A DNA stretch of 64,000 nt, from positions 5,890,001 through 5,954,000 of the forward strand of contig NZ_BHZC01000001.1 in assembly GCF_003865135.1 (NCBI RefSeq). The letters are read 5' to 3'. The stretch is from Streptomyces chrestomyceticus JCM 4735. GTDB taxonomy: Bacteria > Actinomycetota > Actinomycetes > Streptomycetales > Streptomycetaceae. The position numbers and the translations under genes were made by a program. Within the stretch, counting starts at the first letter, position 1; each line of letters opens with the position of its first letter. The notes beneath the pieces are model-generated. The model was not told the DNA's origin and ran no database searches. It worked only from the letters and a program-made list of their open reading frames with translations. Below are positions 45,324 through 54,165 of the stretch, one piece after another.

Positions 45324-46664
45324 TCACCGTGCCGCCCGCGCCGCTCGCTCGACCGTTCCTTCGGCCGCTTCCTTGACCGCTCCCTTGACCGCTCCCTTGA
45401 GCTGCCGCAGATCGACCGCGTCGGCCATCGCCCGGTAGCCCGCGTCGCTCGGGTGCAGGTGGTCGCCCGAGTCGTAGACGGGCCGCAGCCGCAGCGGGTG
45501 GTGCGGGTCGCGCAGCGCCTTGTCGAAGTCCGCGTACTGCCCGTAGACCTCCCCGGCGCGGATCTTCGCGTTGAGGGCCTGCCGTACGGTGTCGAGCTCC
45601 GGCCGGTAGCCGCGGTGGCCGCCGAACGGGGTGAGCGTGCTGCCGATGACCTGGATGTCCCGTTCCGCTGCCCGCCGCACGATCTCCCGCATCCCGTCCG
45701 CCAGCTTTTCCGCGTCGAGCCGGCGCGGTGACTTGAACAGGTCGTTGAGGCCGATCTCGACGACGACGGCCCGTACCCCCGCACGCGACAGCACGTCGCG
45801 CTCCAGCCGGGACAGCACACTCGGCCCGCCGCTGACCGACCAGCGGCTGCTGTCGGTCAGCAGGCGGTTGCCGCTGATGCCCTGGTTGAGGACGCCGTAG
45901 CGGGGCGCGCCGGGCTCGGTGCGCAGCCGGGCGGCGAGGAAGTCGGGCCAGCGGTGGTTGGCGTCCGGGGTGGAGGTGTTGCCGTCGGTGATCGAGTCGC
46001 CGACGGCCACCACGGCGCCGTCGGTGTGCGGGCCGAGGACGTCCACACCGGTCAGATAGCGCCAGGCGGTGACCTTCCGGGTATAGGCGCCGCCGGCGGT
46101 GTCCGCGGCGCGGTCGCCGCGCGCCAGGTAGGACGTCTGGCGGGCGTGCGGGTGGTAGGTGACGGGCCCGGAAGGGGCCGGGGAGTAGGTGGTGACCAGG
46201 AGGTCGGCGGCGGCCGGGACGGTCAGCCGGACCGGGTCGCTGGTGACCGCGCCGCCCGCCGGGACGGTCACCGAGGGCCGTCCGGAGAAGGTCAGCCGGC
46301 GCAGGGTGCCGGGCGCGGCCGACGGGTCGCCGGGGGCGGAGGCGCGGGCGAGGGTGGCGTGGCCGACGGACAGCGGGCGGGTGCCGTAGAGGTTGGAGAG
46401 CTGGATGCGGGCGCTGGTGCCACCGATGCTGGTGTGTACCACGTTACGTATGGAGGTGTCCGCGTAGCCGTCGAGCTTGCCGGGCTCGGCGGCTGCCGCG
46501 GCGGCCGACCACGTACCGGCCCACCGTTCCGCCGAGGGCGGGCGGTCGTCCCCCGAGGAGTCCTGGGTGCCGCCACCGCAGGAGCTGAGGAGCACCGCGG
46601 CGAGCACCAGCAGCGCCGCCAGTCCGGAGGTCGAGGGCAGTGGGCGGCCCACTGGAGTCGGCAT
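45324..46664 (-). CDS. SGNH/GDSL-family hydrolase, lipoprotein
   Basis: A 446-residue secreted esterase-like protein. The signal peptide ends in the lipobox LSSC with Cys29, so it is lipid-anchored. An N-terminal beta-domain (about 45-225, with RIQLSNLYGTRPLSVGHATLA) precedes the SGNH hydrolase domain. Block I is VAVGDSITDG with the nucleophile Ser, then GISGNRL, the block III EIGLNDLF, and block V near the C-terminus DSGDHLHPSDAGY with the catalytic Asp and His. The natural substrate is unknown. The ATG at 46664 has an AGGAGA site. The C-terminus is an Ala/Lys-rich helix. Confidence 0.92.
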   Translation of the reverse strand: MPTPVGRPLPSTSGLAALLVLAAVLLSSCGGGTQDSSGDDRPPSAERWAGTWSAAAAAAEPGKLDGYADTSIRNVVHTSIGGTSARIQLSNLYGTRPLSVGHATLARASAPGDPSAAPGTLRRLTFSGRPSVTVPAGGAVTSDPVRLTVPAAADLLVTTYSPAPSGPVTYHPHARQTSYLARGDRAADTAGGAYTRKVTAWRYLTGVDVLGPHTDGAVVAVGDSITDGNTSTPDANHRWPDFLAARLRTEPGAPRYGVLNQGISGNRLLTDSSRWSVSGGPSVLSRLERDVLSRAGVRAVVVEIGLNDLFKSPRRLDAEKLADGMREIVRRAAERDIQVIGSTLTPFGGHRGYRPELDTVRQALNAKIRAGEVYGQYADFDKALRDPHHPLRLRPVYDSGDHLHPSDAGYRAMADAVDLRQLKGAVKGAVKEAAEGTVERAARAAR

Positions 46665-46918
46665 GCGGGCACAGTCTCCTATGGCAGGCGGAGCGGCGTG
46701 CTCCGGGCGGGCACAGGGCAGCGTGAGGTCGGCGGCGCCGGGGTCCGGTCGGCTCTTCATGCTGCCACGCGGTCCGGACGGCCCGGGTGGCGCCCTGGCG
46801 GCACGTAGGGGAACTCGTGGTTCGTCTCCGGAGTAGGACACAGTTGAACGCACAGTCGGTATGAAGCAGGGCAGATGCCTGTACATACGACGCTGACGGG
46901 TTCGAGCGGGTGGAGCGG

Positions 46919-48307
46919 ATGGAACGGACGAAGACGGACGTGGTCCCCGGGGCGGATACGGCCGCGGGCGCGGGCGGGACTCCGCCGGACGGCGGGCACG
47001 CGGGCGCGGGCGTGGGCCGGTTCCGCGGCCCGGTGGCGCCCGGCGGCCTCCCGGACAGCCCCGCGGACGCGGAGAAGCGGCGCGGCGTACGGCGCATGAA
47101 GACCCTGGCGACCGGTCTGCTGCTCGGCGTGGCCCTGGTGTACGCCCTCGCCACCTGGGCGAAGTCGGCCGGCGCGGGCGCCTGGGCGGGGTACGTGGCG
47201 GCGGCGGCCGAGGCGGGCATGGTCGGCGCGCTGGCCGACTGGTTCGCGGTCACCGCCCTATTCAAGCGGCCGCTGGGGCTGCCCATCCCGCACACCGCGA
47301 TCATCCCGACGAAGAAGGACCAGCTCGGGGTGAGCCTCGGCGAGTTCGTCGGCGAGAACTTCCTGTCCGGCGACGTCGTACGGCAGCGGCTGCGCAAGGT
47401 CGGCATCGGCCGGCGGCTGGGTGCCTGGCTCGCCGAACCGAAGAACGCCGACCGGGTGACGGCGGAGCTGTCCACCGCGCTGCGCGGCGCGCTGACCGTG
47501 CTGCGCGACTCCGACGTGCAGGCGGTGGTCGGCGAGGCGATCACCCGGCGCGCCGACGCGCAGGAGGTCGCGCCGGGGCTCGGCAAGATGCTGGAGAAGG
47601 TCGTCGCGGACGGCGGGCACCGCCGGGTCGTGGACCTGGTCTGCGTACGGGCGCACGACTGGCTGACCTCGCACAGCGACTCGGTGATGACGGCGGTCTC
47701 CGGCGGCGCCCCCGGCTGGACGCCGCGCTTCGTGGACCGCAAGGTCGGCGAGCGGGTCTACAAGGAACTGCTGCGCTTCGTCACCGAGATGCGGGACATG
47801 CCGGAACACCCGGCGCGCGGCGCGGTGGACCGTTTCCTCAAGGACTTCGCGGGCGACCTGCAGTCCGACACCGACACCCGGGAGCGGGTGGAGCGCCTGA
47901 AGTCGGAGGTGCTGGGGCGCGGCGAGGTGCAGGACCTGATCGCGTCCGCGTGGGGCTCCGTACGCACCATGATCGTGGCGGCCGCCGAGGACGAGAACAG
48001 CGAGCTGCGGCAGCGCACCCGGGCGGCCCTGCTGTCGCTGGGCCAGCGGCTGGCCCGTGACGGCCGGCTCCAGAACAAGGTCGACGGCTGGCTGGAGGGC
48101 GCCGCGGTCTACGTCGTGACGACGTACCGCACCGAGATCACGTCGCTGATCACCGACACCGTCGCGAGCTGGGACGCCGACCACACCTCGAAGAAGATCG
48201 AGGCGCACATCGGGCGCGACCTCCAGTTCATCCGGATCAACGGCACGGTCGTCGGCGCCCTCGCCGGGTTGTGCATTTACGCGGTGTCGCGGGTGCTCGG
48301 GGGGTAG
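46919..48307 (+). CDS. DUF445 family membrane protein
   Basis: A 462-residue protein of the DUF445 family. A variable 55-residue N-terminus leads to a transmembrane helix (TLATGLLLGVALVYALATWA), the GMVGALADWFAVTALFKRPLGLPIPHTAIIPTKKDQLG motif that defines the family, long helices, and a C-terminal anchor (INGTVVGALAGLCIYAVSRVLG). The two hydrophobic ends suggest both termini meet the membrane. Function is unknown. The start could be the GTG at 46910 or the ATG at 46919. Confidence 0.88.
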   Translation: MERTKTDVVPGADTAAGAGGTPPDGGHAGAGVGRFRGPVAPGGLPDSPADAEKRRGVRRMKTLATGLLLGVALVYALATWAKSAGAGAWAGYVAAAAEAGMVGALADWFAVTALFKRPLGLPIPHTAIIPTKKDQLGVSLGEFVGENFLSGDVVRQRLRKVGIGRRLGAWLAEPKNADRVTAELSTALRGALTVLRDSDVQAVVGEAITRRADAQEVAPGLGKMLEKVVADGGHRRVVDLVCVRAHDWLTSHSDSVMTAVSGGAPGWTPRFVDRKVGERVYKELLRFVTEMRDMPEHPARGAVDRFLKDFAGDLQSDTDTRERVERLKSEVLGRGEVQDLIASAWGSVRTMIVAAAEDENSELRQRTRAALLSLGQRLARDGRLQNKVDGWLEGAAVYVVTTYRTEITSLITDTVASWDADHTSKKIEAHIGRDLQFIRINGTVVGALAGLCIYAVSRVLGG

Positions 48308-48458
48308 GACGGGGCCGCGCGAGCGGCTGCCCCGACACGCGGCGTACGTGTGCGTCGCCCACTCCTGGACGCTGGAGGAAGTACCCGGGCCGTGTGGGAC
48401 GTGGCCTGAGGCACCGCCTCAGGCCGCCCCGTCTATGGAAGTCTCCCGCCGCAGGCCC

Positions 48459-48464
48459 TACCGT
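48459..48464 (+). promoter_or_regulatory. -10 element for a leaderless sortase gene
   Basis: TACCGT lies 7 nt before the in-frame GTG at 48472. Another in-frame GTG at 48463 overlaps it and is therefore less likely to be the start. Confidence 0.4.
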
Positions 48465-48471
48465 GCAGCGC

Positions 48472-49293
48472 GTGCGCGGGCGGGAGCGGGTACCGGTGGT
48501 GGTGCAGGGGCAGCGGCGGCGACGGTCGCGGGCTGTGCGGGTGGTGTGGGTGGGTGCGGAACTGGCGGTGACGTTCGGGGTGCTCGTGCTGCTGCTGGTC
48601 GTGCATCAGCTCTATTGGACGAACCGGCAGGCGCAGGCGGGCGCGCGCGACCAGGTGGCGCGGCTGGAACGGCAGTGGGACGCGCAGCAGCAGCCGTCCG
48701 CTGGGCCACCGGCCACCGGAACGCCGTCCACCGGGCCGTCGCCCGACCCGGACGCCTCCACGGCTCCCGAGCGGCACGGGGACCGTATGCGCCAGGAGTT
48801 CCGCAGCACCCTGGAGCAGGTCCCGCCGCCGCGCCCGCGCCGGGACGCCGCGTACGCGGTCCTGCGCATCCCGCGGCTCGGCCTCACCGTCCCCGTCGCC
48901 GAGGGCACCAGCAGGTCCGCCGTCCTGAACAAGGGATACGCGGGGCACTACGCGCACACCGCGCAGCCCGGTGAGACGGGCAACTTCGCGCTCGCCGGGC
49001 ACCGCAACACGCACGGTGAACCGTTCCGCTTCCTGAACCGGCTGCGGCCCGGCGACACGGTGGAGGTGGTCACCGCGGCCGCCCGCTACACGTACGCGGT
49101 CGACCGGACCGTGCCGCGTACCACGCCCTCCGACGGCACCGTCATCGCCCCCGTCCCGTACAGCACCGCCCACCCGTCCCTGCGCTACACCGGGCCGGGC
49201 TCCTACCTGACGCTGACGACCTGCACCCCGGAGTACTCCTCGGCGTACCGGCTGGTGGTGTGGGGCCGCCTGACGGGCGCGCTGCCCCGATAG
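48472..49293 (+). CDS. Class E-type sortase
   Basis: A 273-residue transpeptidase that anchors surface proteins to peptidoglycan. One N-terminal transmembrane helix (about 29-48) is followed by a Pro/Ser linker and the sortase barrel. Catalytic residues are His177 (LAGHRNTHGEPF), Cys251 (LTLTTC) and Arg260 (SSAYRLVVWG); the TLTTCTPEYSS context is typical of actinobacterial class E enzymes, which prefer LAxTG-like signals. A protein with an LAHSG-type tail is encoded at 58937. No substrate gene is adjacent. Confidence 0.92.
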   Translation: MRGRERVPVVVQGQRRRRSRAVRVVWVGAELAVTFGVLVLLLVVHQLYWTNRQAQAGARDQVARLERQWDAQQQPSAGPPATGTPSTGPSPDPDASTAPERHGDRMRQEFRSTLEQVPPPRPRRDAAYAVLRIPRLGLTVPVAEGTSRSAVLNKGYAGHYAHTAQPGETGNFALAGHRNTHGEPFRFLNRLRPGDTVEVVTAAARYTYAVDRTVPRTTPSDGTVIAPVPYSTAHPSLRYTGPGSYLTLTTCTPEYSSAYRLVVWGRLTGALPR

Positions 49294-49296
49294 GCT
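49291..49296 (+). promoter_or_regulatory. -10 element for the DUF3311/symporter pair
   Basis: TAGGCT overlaps the sortase stop codon and lies 8 nt before the GTG at 49305. Confidence 0.45.
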
Positions 49297-49304
49297 CTTC
49301 CGCT

Positions 49305-49541
49305 GTGCTGAAACGTCCCACGCTGCTGTGGCTCCTGGTCCCTCACGTGCTCTACCTCGGTGTGCTGCCGCTGGTGAACCGCGTGACGCCGACCGTGCTC
49401 GGACTGCCCTTCCTCGTCTTCTGGATGCTGCTCGCGACCCTGCTGACGCCCGCGTCGGTGTGGCTGGCCTGGCGCGGCGACCGGAAACGGGCCGCGCGGC
49501 GGGCCGCCGGCGCCCCGGCCGGAGAACGGGGCGCGGCATGA
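49305..49541 (+). CDS. DUF3311 small membrane protein
   Basis: A 78-residue, two-helix membrane protein of the DUF3311 family (LLVPHVLYLGVLPLVNRV; LPFLVFWMLLATLLTPASVWLAW), ending in a basic tail. Members are regularly encoded directly before a sodium:solute symporter and are thought to be an accessory subunit. The stop overlaps the symporter start by 4 nt (ATGA), so the stoichiometry is probably coupled. It may be leaderless. Confidence 0.9.
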   Translation: MLKRPTLLWLLVPHVLYLGVLPLVNRVTPTVLGLPFLVFWMLLATLLTPASVWLAWRGDRKRAARRAAGAPAGERGAA

Positions 49542-51088
49542 ACGCGACCATCGCCACCTCCATCTTCGCGGCGTTCATGGTGCTGACGCTGGCCCTGGGC
49601 CTGCTGGCGGTGCGCGGCGGCGGGCGCCGCAAGGGCGGGCTCGCCGAATGGTCGGTGGGCGGCCGCAGCCTCGGCACGGTCTTCATCTGGGTGCTGATGG
49701 CGGGCGAGAGCTACACCAGCTTCAGCTACCTGGGCGCGGCGGGCTGGGGCTACAACTTCGGCGCCCCGGTCCTCTACGTCCTCGCGTACATGTCCTGCGG
49801 CTACGCGCTCGGCTTCGTGGTCGGCCCGATGCTCTGGTCGTACGCCCGCCGGCACGGCCTGGTCGGCATCACCGACCTGGTCGCGCACCGCTACGGCCGG
49901 CGCTGGCTCGGCACGGCCGTGGCGGTCCTCGCCACCGTCTGCCTGCTGCCGTACATCCAGCTCCAGATCACCGGCATGGGCGTGGTCGTGACGACCATCT
50001 CCTACGGGGCGATCAGCCTGAACTGGGCCTACTTCATCGGCTTCGCGGTGACCACCCTCTTCGTCGTGGTCAGCGGGCTGCGCGGCAGCGCCTGGGTGTC
50101 CGTCCTCAAGGACATCCTGGTCATCGCGACGCTGGCGTTCCTCGCCGTGTACGTGCCGCTGCACTACTTCGACGGCTACGGGCCCTTCCTGGACCGCGTC
50201 GTCGCCGAGAAGCCGCAGTGGCTGACCTTCCCCGGCCACGAGTCGGGCGGCCTGGGTCAGGGCTGGTTCATCACCACCTCCCTCCTGAACTCGCTGACCG
50301 TCGTCATCTTCCCGACGACCGTCGCGGGCTACCTGGGCGCGCGCAACGCCGACGCGCTGCGGCGCAACGCGGTGCTGCTGCCCTTCTACAACGTGCTGCT
50401 GTTCGTGCCGATGCTGCTGGGCATGGCGGCGCTGTTCGTGGTGCCGGGACTGACCGGCGCGGACTCCAATCTGGCGCTGTTCAAGCTGGTGGTGGACTCG
50501 CTGCCGGCCTGGCTGGTGGGCGTCACCGGCGTCGCCGCGGCGCTCTCCTCCATCGTGCCGATGGCCGTGTTCATGCTGGTCATCGGCACGATGTGGGGGA
50601 GGAGCGTACTGGGCGCGGTGCCCCGCCTGGCGAACCGCCAGAAGCTGTGGTCGCAGGTCGTCGTGGTGGTGGCGGGCGCGCTGGCGCTGCTGCTGACGTA
50701 CACCGCGCCGAACACCCTCGTACGGCTCTCCCTCATCTCCTACGAGGGAATGGCGCAGTTGGTGCCGATGATCCTGCTGGGTCTGGTGTGGCGACGGCTG
50801 ACGCTGTACGGAGCCGTCAGCGGCCTGCTCGTGGGCCTCGCGGTGGTCTGCGGGCTGGTCTTCACCGAACACGACCCGGTGTGGGGCGTGAACGCGGGGA
50901 TCGTGGCGCTCGCGGTGAACCTGGTGGTGGCGCTGGCGGTGACCTGGCTGGGGCCGAAGCCCGTGGACGACCGGCCGGACGCCGAGGTGCTGGCGTCGGA
51001 CCTGGATCCGGAGGAGGACGGCGGCGCAGCGGAGAACGGTGTCGGCGGGGGCGGCGCGGCCGGGGTCAGCCCGTCGCCGGCGAGGTGA
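49538..51088 (+). CDS. Sodium:solute symporter family protein (monocarboxylate/MctP-like)
   Basis: A 516-residue membrane protein with about 13 helices of the SSS family. The early WSVGGRSLGTVFIWVLMAGESYTSFSYLGAAGWGY region and the GVVVTTISYGAISLNWAYFIGFA helix are typical. The core sodium-site region is around VTGVAAALSSIVPMAVFMLV. The last 45 residues are an acidic, Gly-rich cytoplasmic tail. With DUF3311 it most resembles short-chain monocarboxylate (acetate, pyruvate) symporters, but the substrate is inferred. The 3' end overlaps the convergent lipoprotein gene by 23 nt. Confidence 0.9.
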   Translation: MNATIATSIFAAFMVLTLALGLLAVRGGGRRKGGLAEWSVGGRSLGTVFIWVLMAGESYTSFSYLGAAGWGYNFGAPVLYVLAYMSCGYALGFVVGPMLWSYARRHGLVGITDLVAHRYGRRWLGTAVAVLATVCLLPYIQLQITGMGVVVTTISYGAISLNWAYFIGFAVTTLFVVVSGLRGSAWVSVLKDILVIATLAFLAVYVPLHYFDGYGPFLDRVVAEKPQWLTFPGHESGGLGQGWFITTSLLNSLTVVIFPTTVAGYLGARNADALRRNAVLLPFYNVLLFVPMLLGMAALFVVPGLTGADSNLALFKLVVDSLPAWLVGVTGVAAALSSIVPMAVFMLVIGTMWGRSVLGAVPRLANRQKLWSQVVVVVAGALALLLTYTAPNTLVRLSLISYEGMAQLVPMILLGLVWRRLTLYGAVSGLLVGLAVVCGLVFTEHDPVWGVNAGIVALAVNLVVALAVTWLGPKPVDDRPDAEVLASDLDPEEDGGAAENGVGGGGAAGVSPSPAR

Positions 51089-52115
51089 TCTTCTTGCCCT
51101 CGGGGGAGACGGCGAACCAGGAGCCCATCTTCCCCTGACCGTTCACGTCCCCGGGCTGCTGGTCGCCGCTGAAGGTGTAGACCGGCCAGCAGTCGACCGC
51201 CAGTTGCTTGCTGCCGTCGGGCCGGGTGACGGTGCTGATCAGCTTCTCGGGGACGCCTTCCAGCTTGCCCTTGTCGGCCGGGCCGACGGGTTTCCAGGTG
51301 TCCAGGCACGCGCCGTTGCAGGCGAACCTCATCGGCCAGGCGCTGTCCTTGTTGAACCGGTAGACCGTACGGCCCTCCTTGTCGACGAGCAGCTTGCCGA
51401 GCTTGGGCTGGTCGAAGACGGAGACGTCGGCGGCCGGTCCGGCGGTGGCCTTCTTGCCGTCGGGGGCGAACGCGCTCCAGGTGCCGCCGACGCCGTGGCC
51501 CTTGGTGTCGCCGGGCGCGGTGTCCTTGGCGTACCGGTAGGCGGGCCAGCCGCCGATGGTGAGCTGCTTGGTGCCGTCGGCGCGGGTGACCGAACCGAGG
51601 GCGCTCGCGGCCATGCCGGAGGCGGCGGTGGCGTCGTCGGCGGGGACCGGGGGCCAGGTGGCCGCGCAGGCCCCGGAGCAGGCGGAGTTCGGCGGCTTGG
51701 CGGTGTCCTTGTCGAAACGGTAGAGCGCCATGCCCTTGCTGTCGGTGACGACGGGGCCCAGCTCGGGGGACTGGCGCAGGGCGAGGGTCCGGGCGGGCGC
51801 GCCCTGGGCGGCGGGCCGGTTGCTGTCGCCCTTCGAGCCGTAGCTGTCGCCGTAGCCGTCGCCGCCGGCCTGGCCCTTGTCCGCGCCGCTGTCGTCGCCG
51901 TAACCGCTGCCGCTGCCCGCCTGGACCTTGTCGTTGGCCACGGGCGCGGCGTTGGTGCGGTCACCGGAGCCGCAGGCGGTGGTGAGCGCCATGACGGCGG
52001 CGGCTGTTATCGCCAGGAGGGCGTGGCGGCGTTGGGTGTTGGGGTGTGGGTGGGCGTCGGTGTGCGGGCGGTCGGTGTGGGGGTGGTTGGTGTGGGGGTG
52101 GGGCTGGGGGCTCAT
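51066..52115 (-). CDS. COG4315-type secreted repeat protein with His-rich N-terminus
   Basis: A 349-residue exported protein. The first 31 residues are strikingly His-rich (eight His) before the hydrophobic signal segment RRHALLAITAAAVMALTTACG, which has a weak lipobox. The mature region carries four copies of a Y-x-[FWY]-x-x-D motif (LYRFDKD, YRYAKD, VYRFNKD, VYTFSGD), typical of COG4315 proteins. Repeats one and three also contain C-x3-C before a Trp (SACSGACAATW; FACNGACLDTW). An AAGGAG site supports the ATG at 52115. It lies on the same strand after the NuoF-ferredoxin gene, and may be the extracellular partner of that redox unit. Confidence 0.88.
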   Translation of the reverse strand: MSPQPHPHTNHPHTDRPHTDAHPHPNTQRRHALLAITAAAVMALTTACGSGDRTNAAPVANDKVQAGSGSGYGDDSGADKGQAGGDGYGDSYGSKGDSNRPAAQGAPARTLALRQSPELGPVVTDSKGMALYRFDKDTAKPPNSACSGACAATWPPVPADDATAASGMAASALGSVTRADGTKQLTIGGWPAYRYAKDTAPGDTKGHGVGGTWSAFAPDGKKATAGPAADVSVFDQPKLGKLLVDKEGRTVYRFNKDSAWPMRFACNGACLDTWKPVGPADKGKLEGVPEKLISTVTRPDGSKQLAVDCWPVYTFSGDQQPGDVNGQGKMGSWFAVSPEGKKITSPATG

Positions 52116-52268
52116 TGTTGTCTCCTTCGAGGGGGGACGAGGAGTGGTGGGGAGTGTTGTCTGCGGGGGTACGGGGGATAGGGAGCGGGTGTTCAGGCGG
52201 GGCGGAAGTTGTCATCGGCGGACGAAAGAGTGCGGAAGTGGCGTTCGTGCGGTGGCAGTTCGGTGGGC

Positions 52269-52354
52269 GTCCGTCGGTCATCGGTGGCCGTCCGTCGTCC
52301 GTCGGTCGTCGTCCGTCGGTCATCGGTCGTCGGTCGTCGGTCCTCGTTCGTCCG
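52269..52354. repeat. Short simple-sequence repeat tract (GTCGGTC/GTCCGTC)
   Basis: About 85 nt built from permutations of GTCCGTCGGTCATCGG, immediately downstream of the NuoF-ferredoxin stop codon at 52357. It is not regular enough to be a CRISPR array and has no coding signal. It may reflect slippage. Confidence 0.7.
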
Positions 52355-52356
52355 GG

Positions 52357-54027
52357 TCATTCGCCGTGCTGGACGCGCAGCGCGAGTGCCGGGCAGCGTC
52401 GTACCGCGAGCTGTGCGCGGCGGCGCATCCGGGCGGGCAGTGGCATCGCGGCCCGTTCCGGGTAGCCGTCGGGCCCCAGCCGGACCATGCCGGGCACGAG
52501 GTCGGCGCACAGGCCGTGGCCCTGGCACAGCGTCCAGTCGACGAGCAGCCGCTGCTCGGGCGCGTGCGGCCGGGCGGTGGTGGCCGTGGCGGCGCGGTCG
52601 CCGGAACGCCGTGCGCCGCTGGTTTCCGGCGCGCCGCCGACGCCGTACGCCGTTTCACCGGGTACCGGCAGCGCGCCGAGCACCGGACGGCCGCACCCGG
52701 CGCCGCCGGCGTGCCTGGCGAACTCGTCGGGGAAGGCGGCCAGTGCCGAGGCGATGAAACGGGCGGTGCCGTCGGGATGACTGCACGCGCCGCGCCGCTC
52801 CACGGCGCGCATCCGATCCTGTACGGCGTCCAGCGCGCGCTGTCCGTCACCACCGACTGCCTGGCCGAGCGCGTCAGCGAGCGCGGGCAGTCCGAGGACG
52901 CAGGGCCCGCACTGTCCTGCGGATTCGGCGGCCATCCAGCGCGCGACCCGTACGGTCTCGCCTGCCGGGCAGGTCCCTTCCGGCAGCGGCAGCACCGCCC
53001 CCGCGCCGAGCACCGCGCCGTACGCGGCCAGGTCGGCGCGGCTGAGGAGGGCCGTACCGGCGGCGGACGGCGGCAGCCAGGTGCCGTGGTAGCCGCCGAT
53101 CAGGACGCCCTGGCCGGGGCCGAGGCCGCACAGGGCCAGGACGCGGGCGAGCGGCACCCCGGTCGGTGCCTCCACGACCCGTTCGCCGGCCACGGTCAGC
53201 AGGACGGTGCCGGGTGCGGCAGGGTCGCCCGTGGCGCGGTAGTCCAGGGCGCCCATCCGGGCGGCGACGGCGAGCTGGGCGTATGTCTCGGTGTTGGAGA
53301 GGAGGGTGGGCAGGCCGTGCAGGCCGCGTTCGCTGGAGCGGACCTTGCGGCCGGAGGGCAGGCCGGGGCCCCGGTCGAGGCCGTCGGTGAGCGCGGTGCC
53401 CTCGCCCGTGACGAAACGTTCCGCCAGTAGTTGGGCGCGTACCGGCGTGGACAGCGGCCCCCGTTCGGCGATCGCCCGGCGCACCGACCGGGCCACGTCC
53501 GCGCGGGTCACCCCGACCGCGACCTCCTCGGCGCCGAGGGCCCGCGCGGCGAGCAGCGCGCCGTCCAGCACCAGGTGCGGCGCGAACAGCAGCAGAGCTG
53601 TGTCCTTGAGACAACCGGGCTCCCCTTCGCTGCCGTTGACGACCACCGCGACCCGCCCGCCCGTACGGCGCCGCCCTTCCATGACGGCACGCACCTTCCG
53701 CGCGAACGGAAAGCCCGCACCGCCACGCCCGCGCAGCCCGGTGTCCTCGGCCAGCGCCACCAGCTCACTCGCCGACAGATCGGGCGGACTGCCGTGCCGG
53801 GCAAGATGCGCCACCCGCCCCAGGCGCTCCACCCCGCCCACCCCGTAAGAACCGTCCATGCCGTCCACCCCGCCCGGCCCGTAAACCCCGTCCATCCCGC
53901 CCGGCCCGACTGCCCCGCCCAGCCCGGCCAGCACCCGAGCCGCCCCGAACACGGCCAGGCTGGGGACAACGGGGGAGGGGGCCACGGCAGGCACCGGAAC
54001 GGCGGTGGCCGACGCCAAGAGCGCCAT
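52357..54027 (-). CDS. NuoF-like flavoprotein fused to a 3Fe-4S ferredoxin
   Basis: A 556-residue electron-transfer fusion. The N-terminal 70 residues are Gly-rich with a GGMDGVYGPGGVDGMDG repeat. The NuoF-like FMN/NADH domain starts near residue 83, with GLRGRGGAGFPFARK at 98-111 and NGSEGEPG. The cluster region reads ESAGQCGPCVLG: compared with the usual ESCGxCxPC, the first Cys is Ala370, leaving Cys373, Cys376 and the distal Cys415. Residues 495-556 are a ferredoxin with Cys501-x5-Cys507 and Cys545-Pro, a 3Fe-4S pattern like P450 ferredoxins. A GGAG site favours the ATG at 54027 over 54039. No other complex I genes are near. Confidence 0.88.
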   Translation of the reverse strand: MALLASATAVPVPAVAPSPVVPSLAVFGAARVLAGLGGAVGPGGMDGVYGPGGVDGMDGSYGVGGVERLGRVAHLARHGSPPDLSASELVALAEDTGLRGRGGAGFPFARKVRAVMEGRRRTGGRVAVVVNGSEGEPGCLKDTALLLFAPHLVLDGALLAARALGAEEVAVGVTRADVARSVRRAIAERGPLSTPVRAQLLAERFVTGEGTALTDGLDRGPGLPSGRKVRSSERGLHGLPTLLSNTETYAQLAVAARMGALDYRATGDPAAPGTVLLTVAGERVVEAPTGVPLARVLALCGLGPGQGVLIGGYHGTWLPPSAAGTALLSRADLAAYGAVLGAGAVLPLPEGTCPAGETVRVARWMAAESAGQCGPCVLGLPALADALGQAVGGDGQRALDAVQDRMRAVERRGACSHPDGTARFIASALAAFPDEFARHAGGAGCGRPVLGALPVPGETAYGVGGAPETSGARRSGDRAATATTARPHAPEQRLLVDWTLCQGHGLCADLVPGMVRLGPDGYPERAAMPLPARMRRRAQLAVRRCPALALRVQHGE

Positions 54028-54165
54028 TGGGAACTCCATTCACTCTGCGATACGTTGAGGTAACCGGGGGCCCACAGGAGTCGGCCCCGAGTGCACACCG
54101 GTCGCCCTCGCCCCCATACCGGCCATACCGGCGTACTCCGCGCACTCTGCGCACGTAGCCGTACG

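Noticed and set aside
52269..52354. A CRISPR-like or regulatory repeat array downstream of the NuoF-ferredoxin gene.
   Set aside because: The tract is an irregular simple-sequence repeat of short words, not a repeat-spacer structure.
52357..54027. A genuine NADH dehydrogenase (complex I) subunit NuoF.
   Set aside because: No other nuo genes are near, one cluster cysteine is missing, and a ferredoxin is fused. It is a relative with another role.
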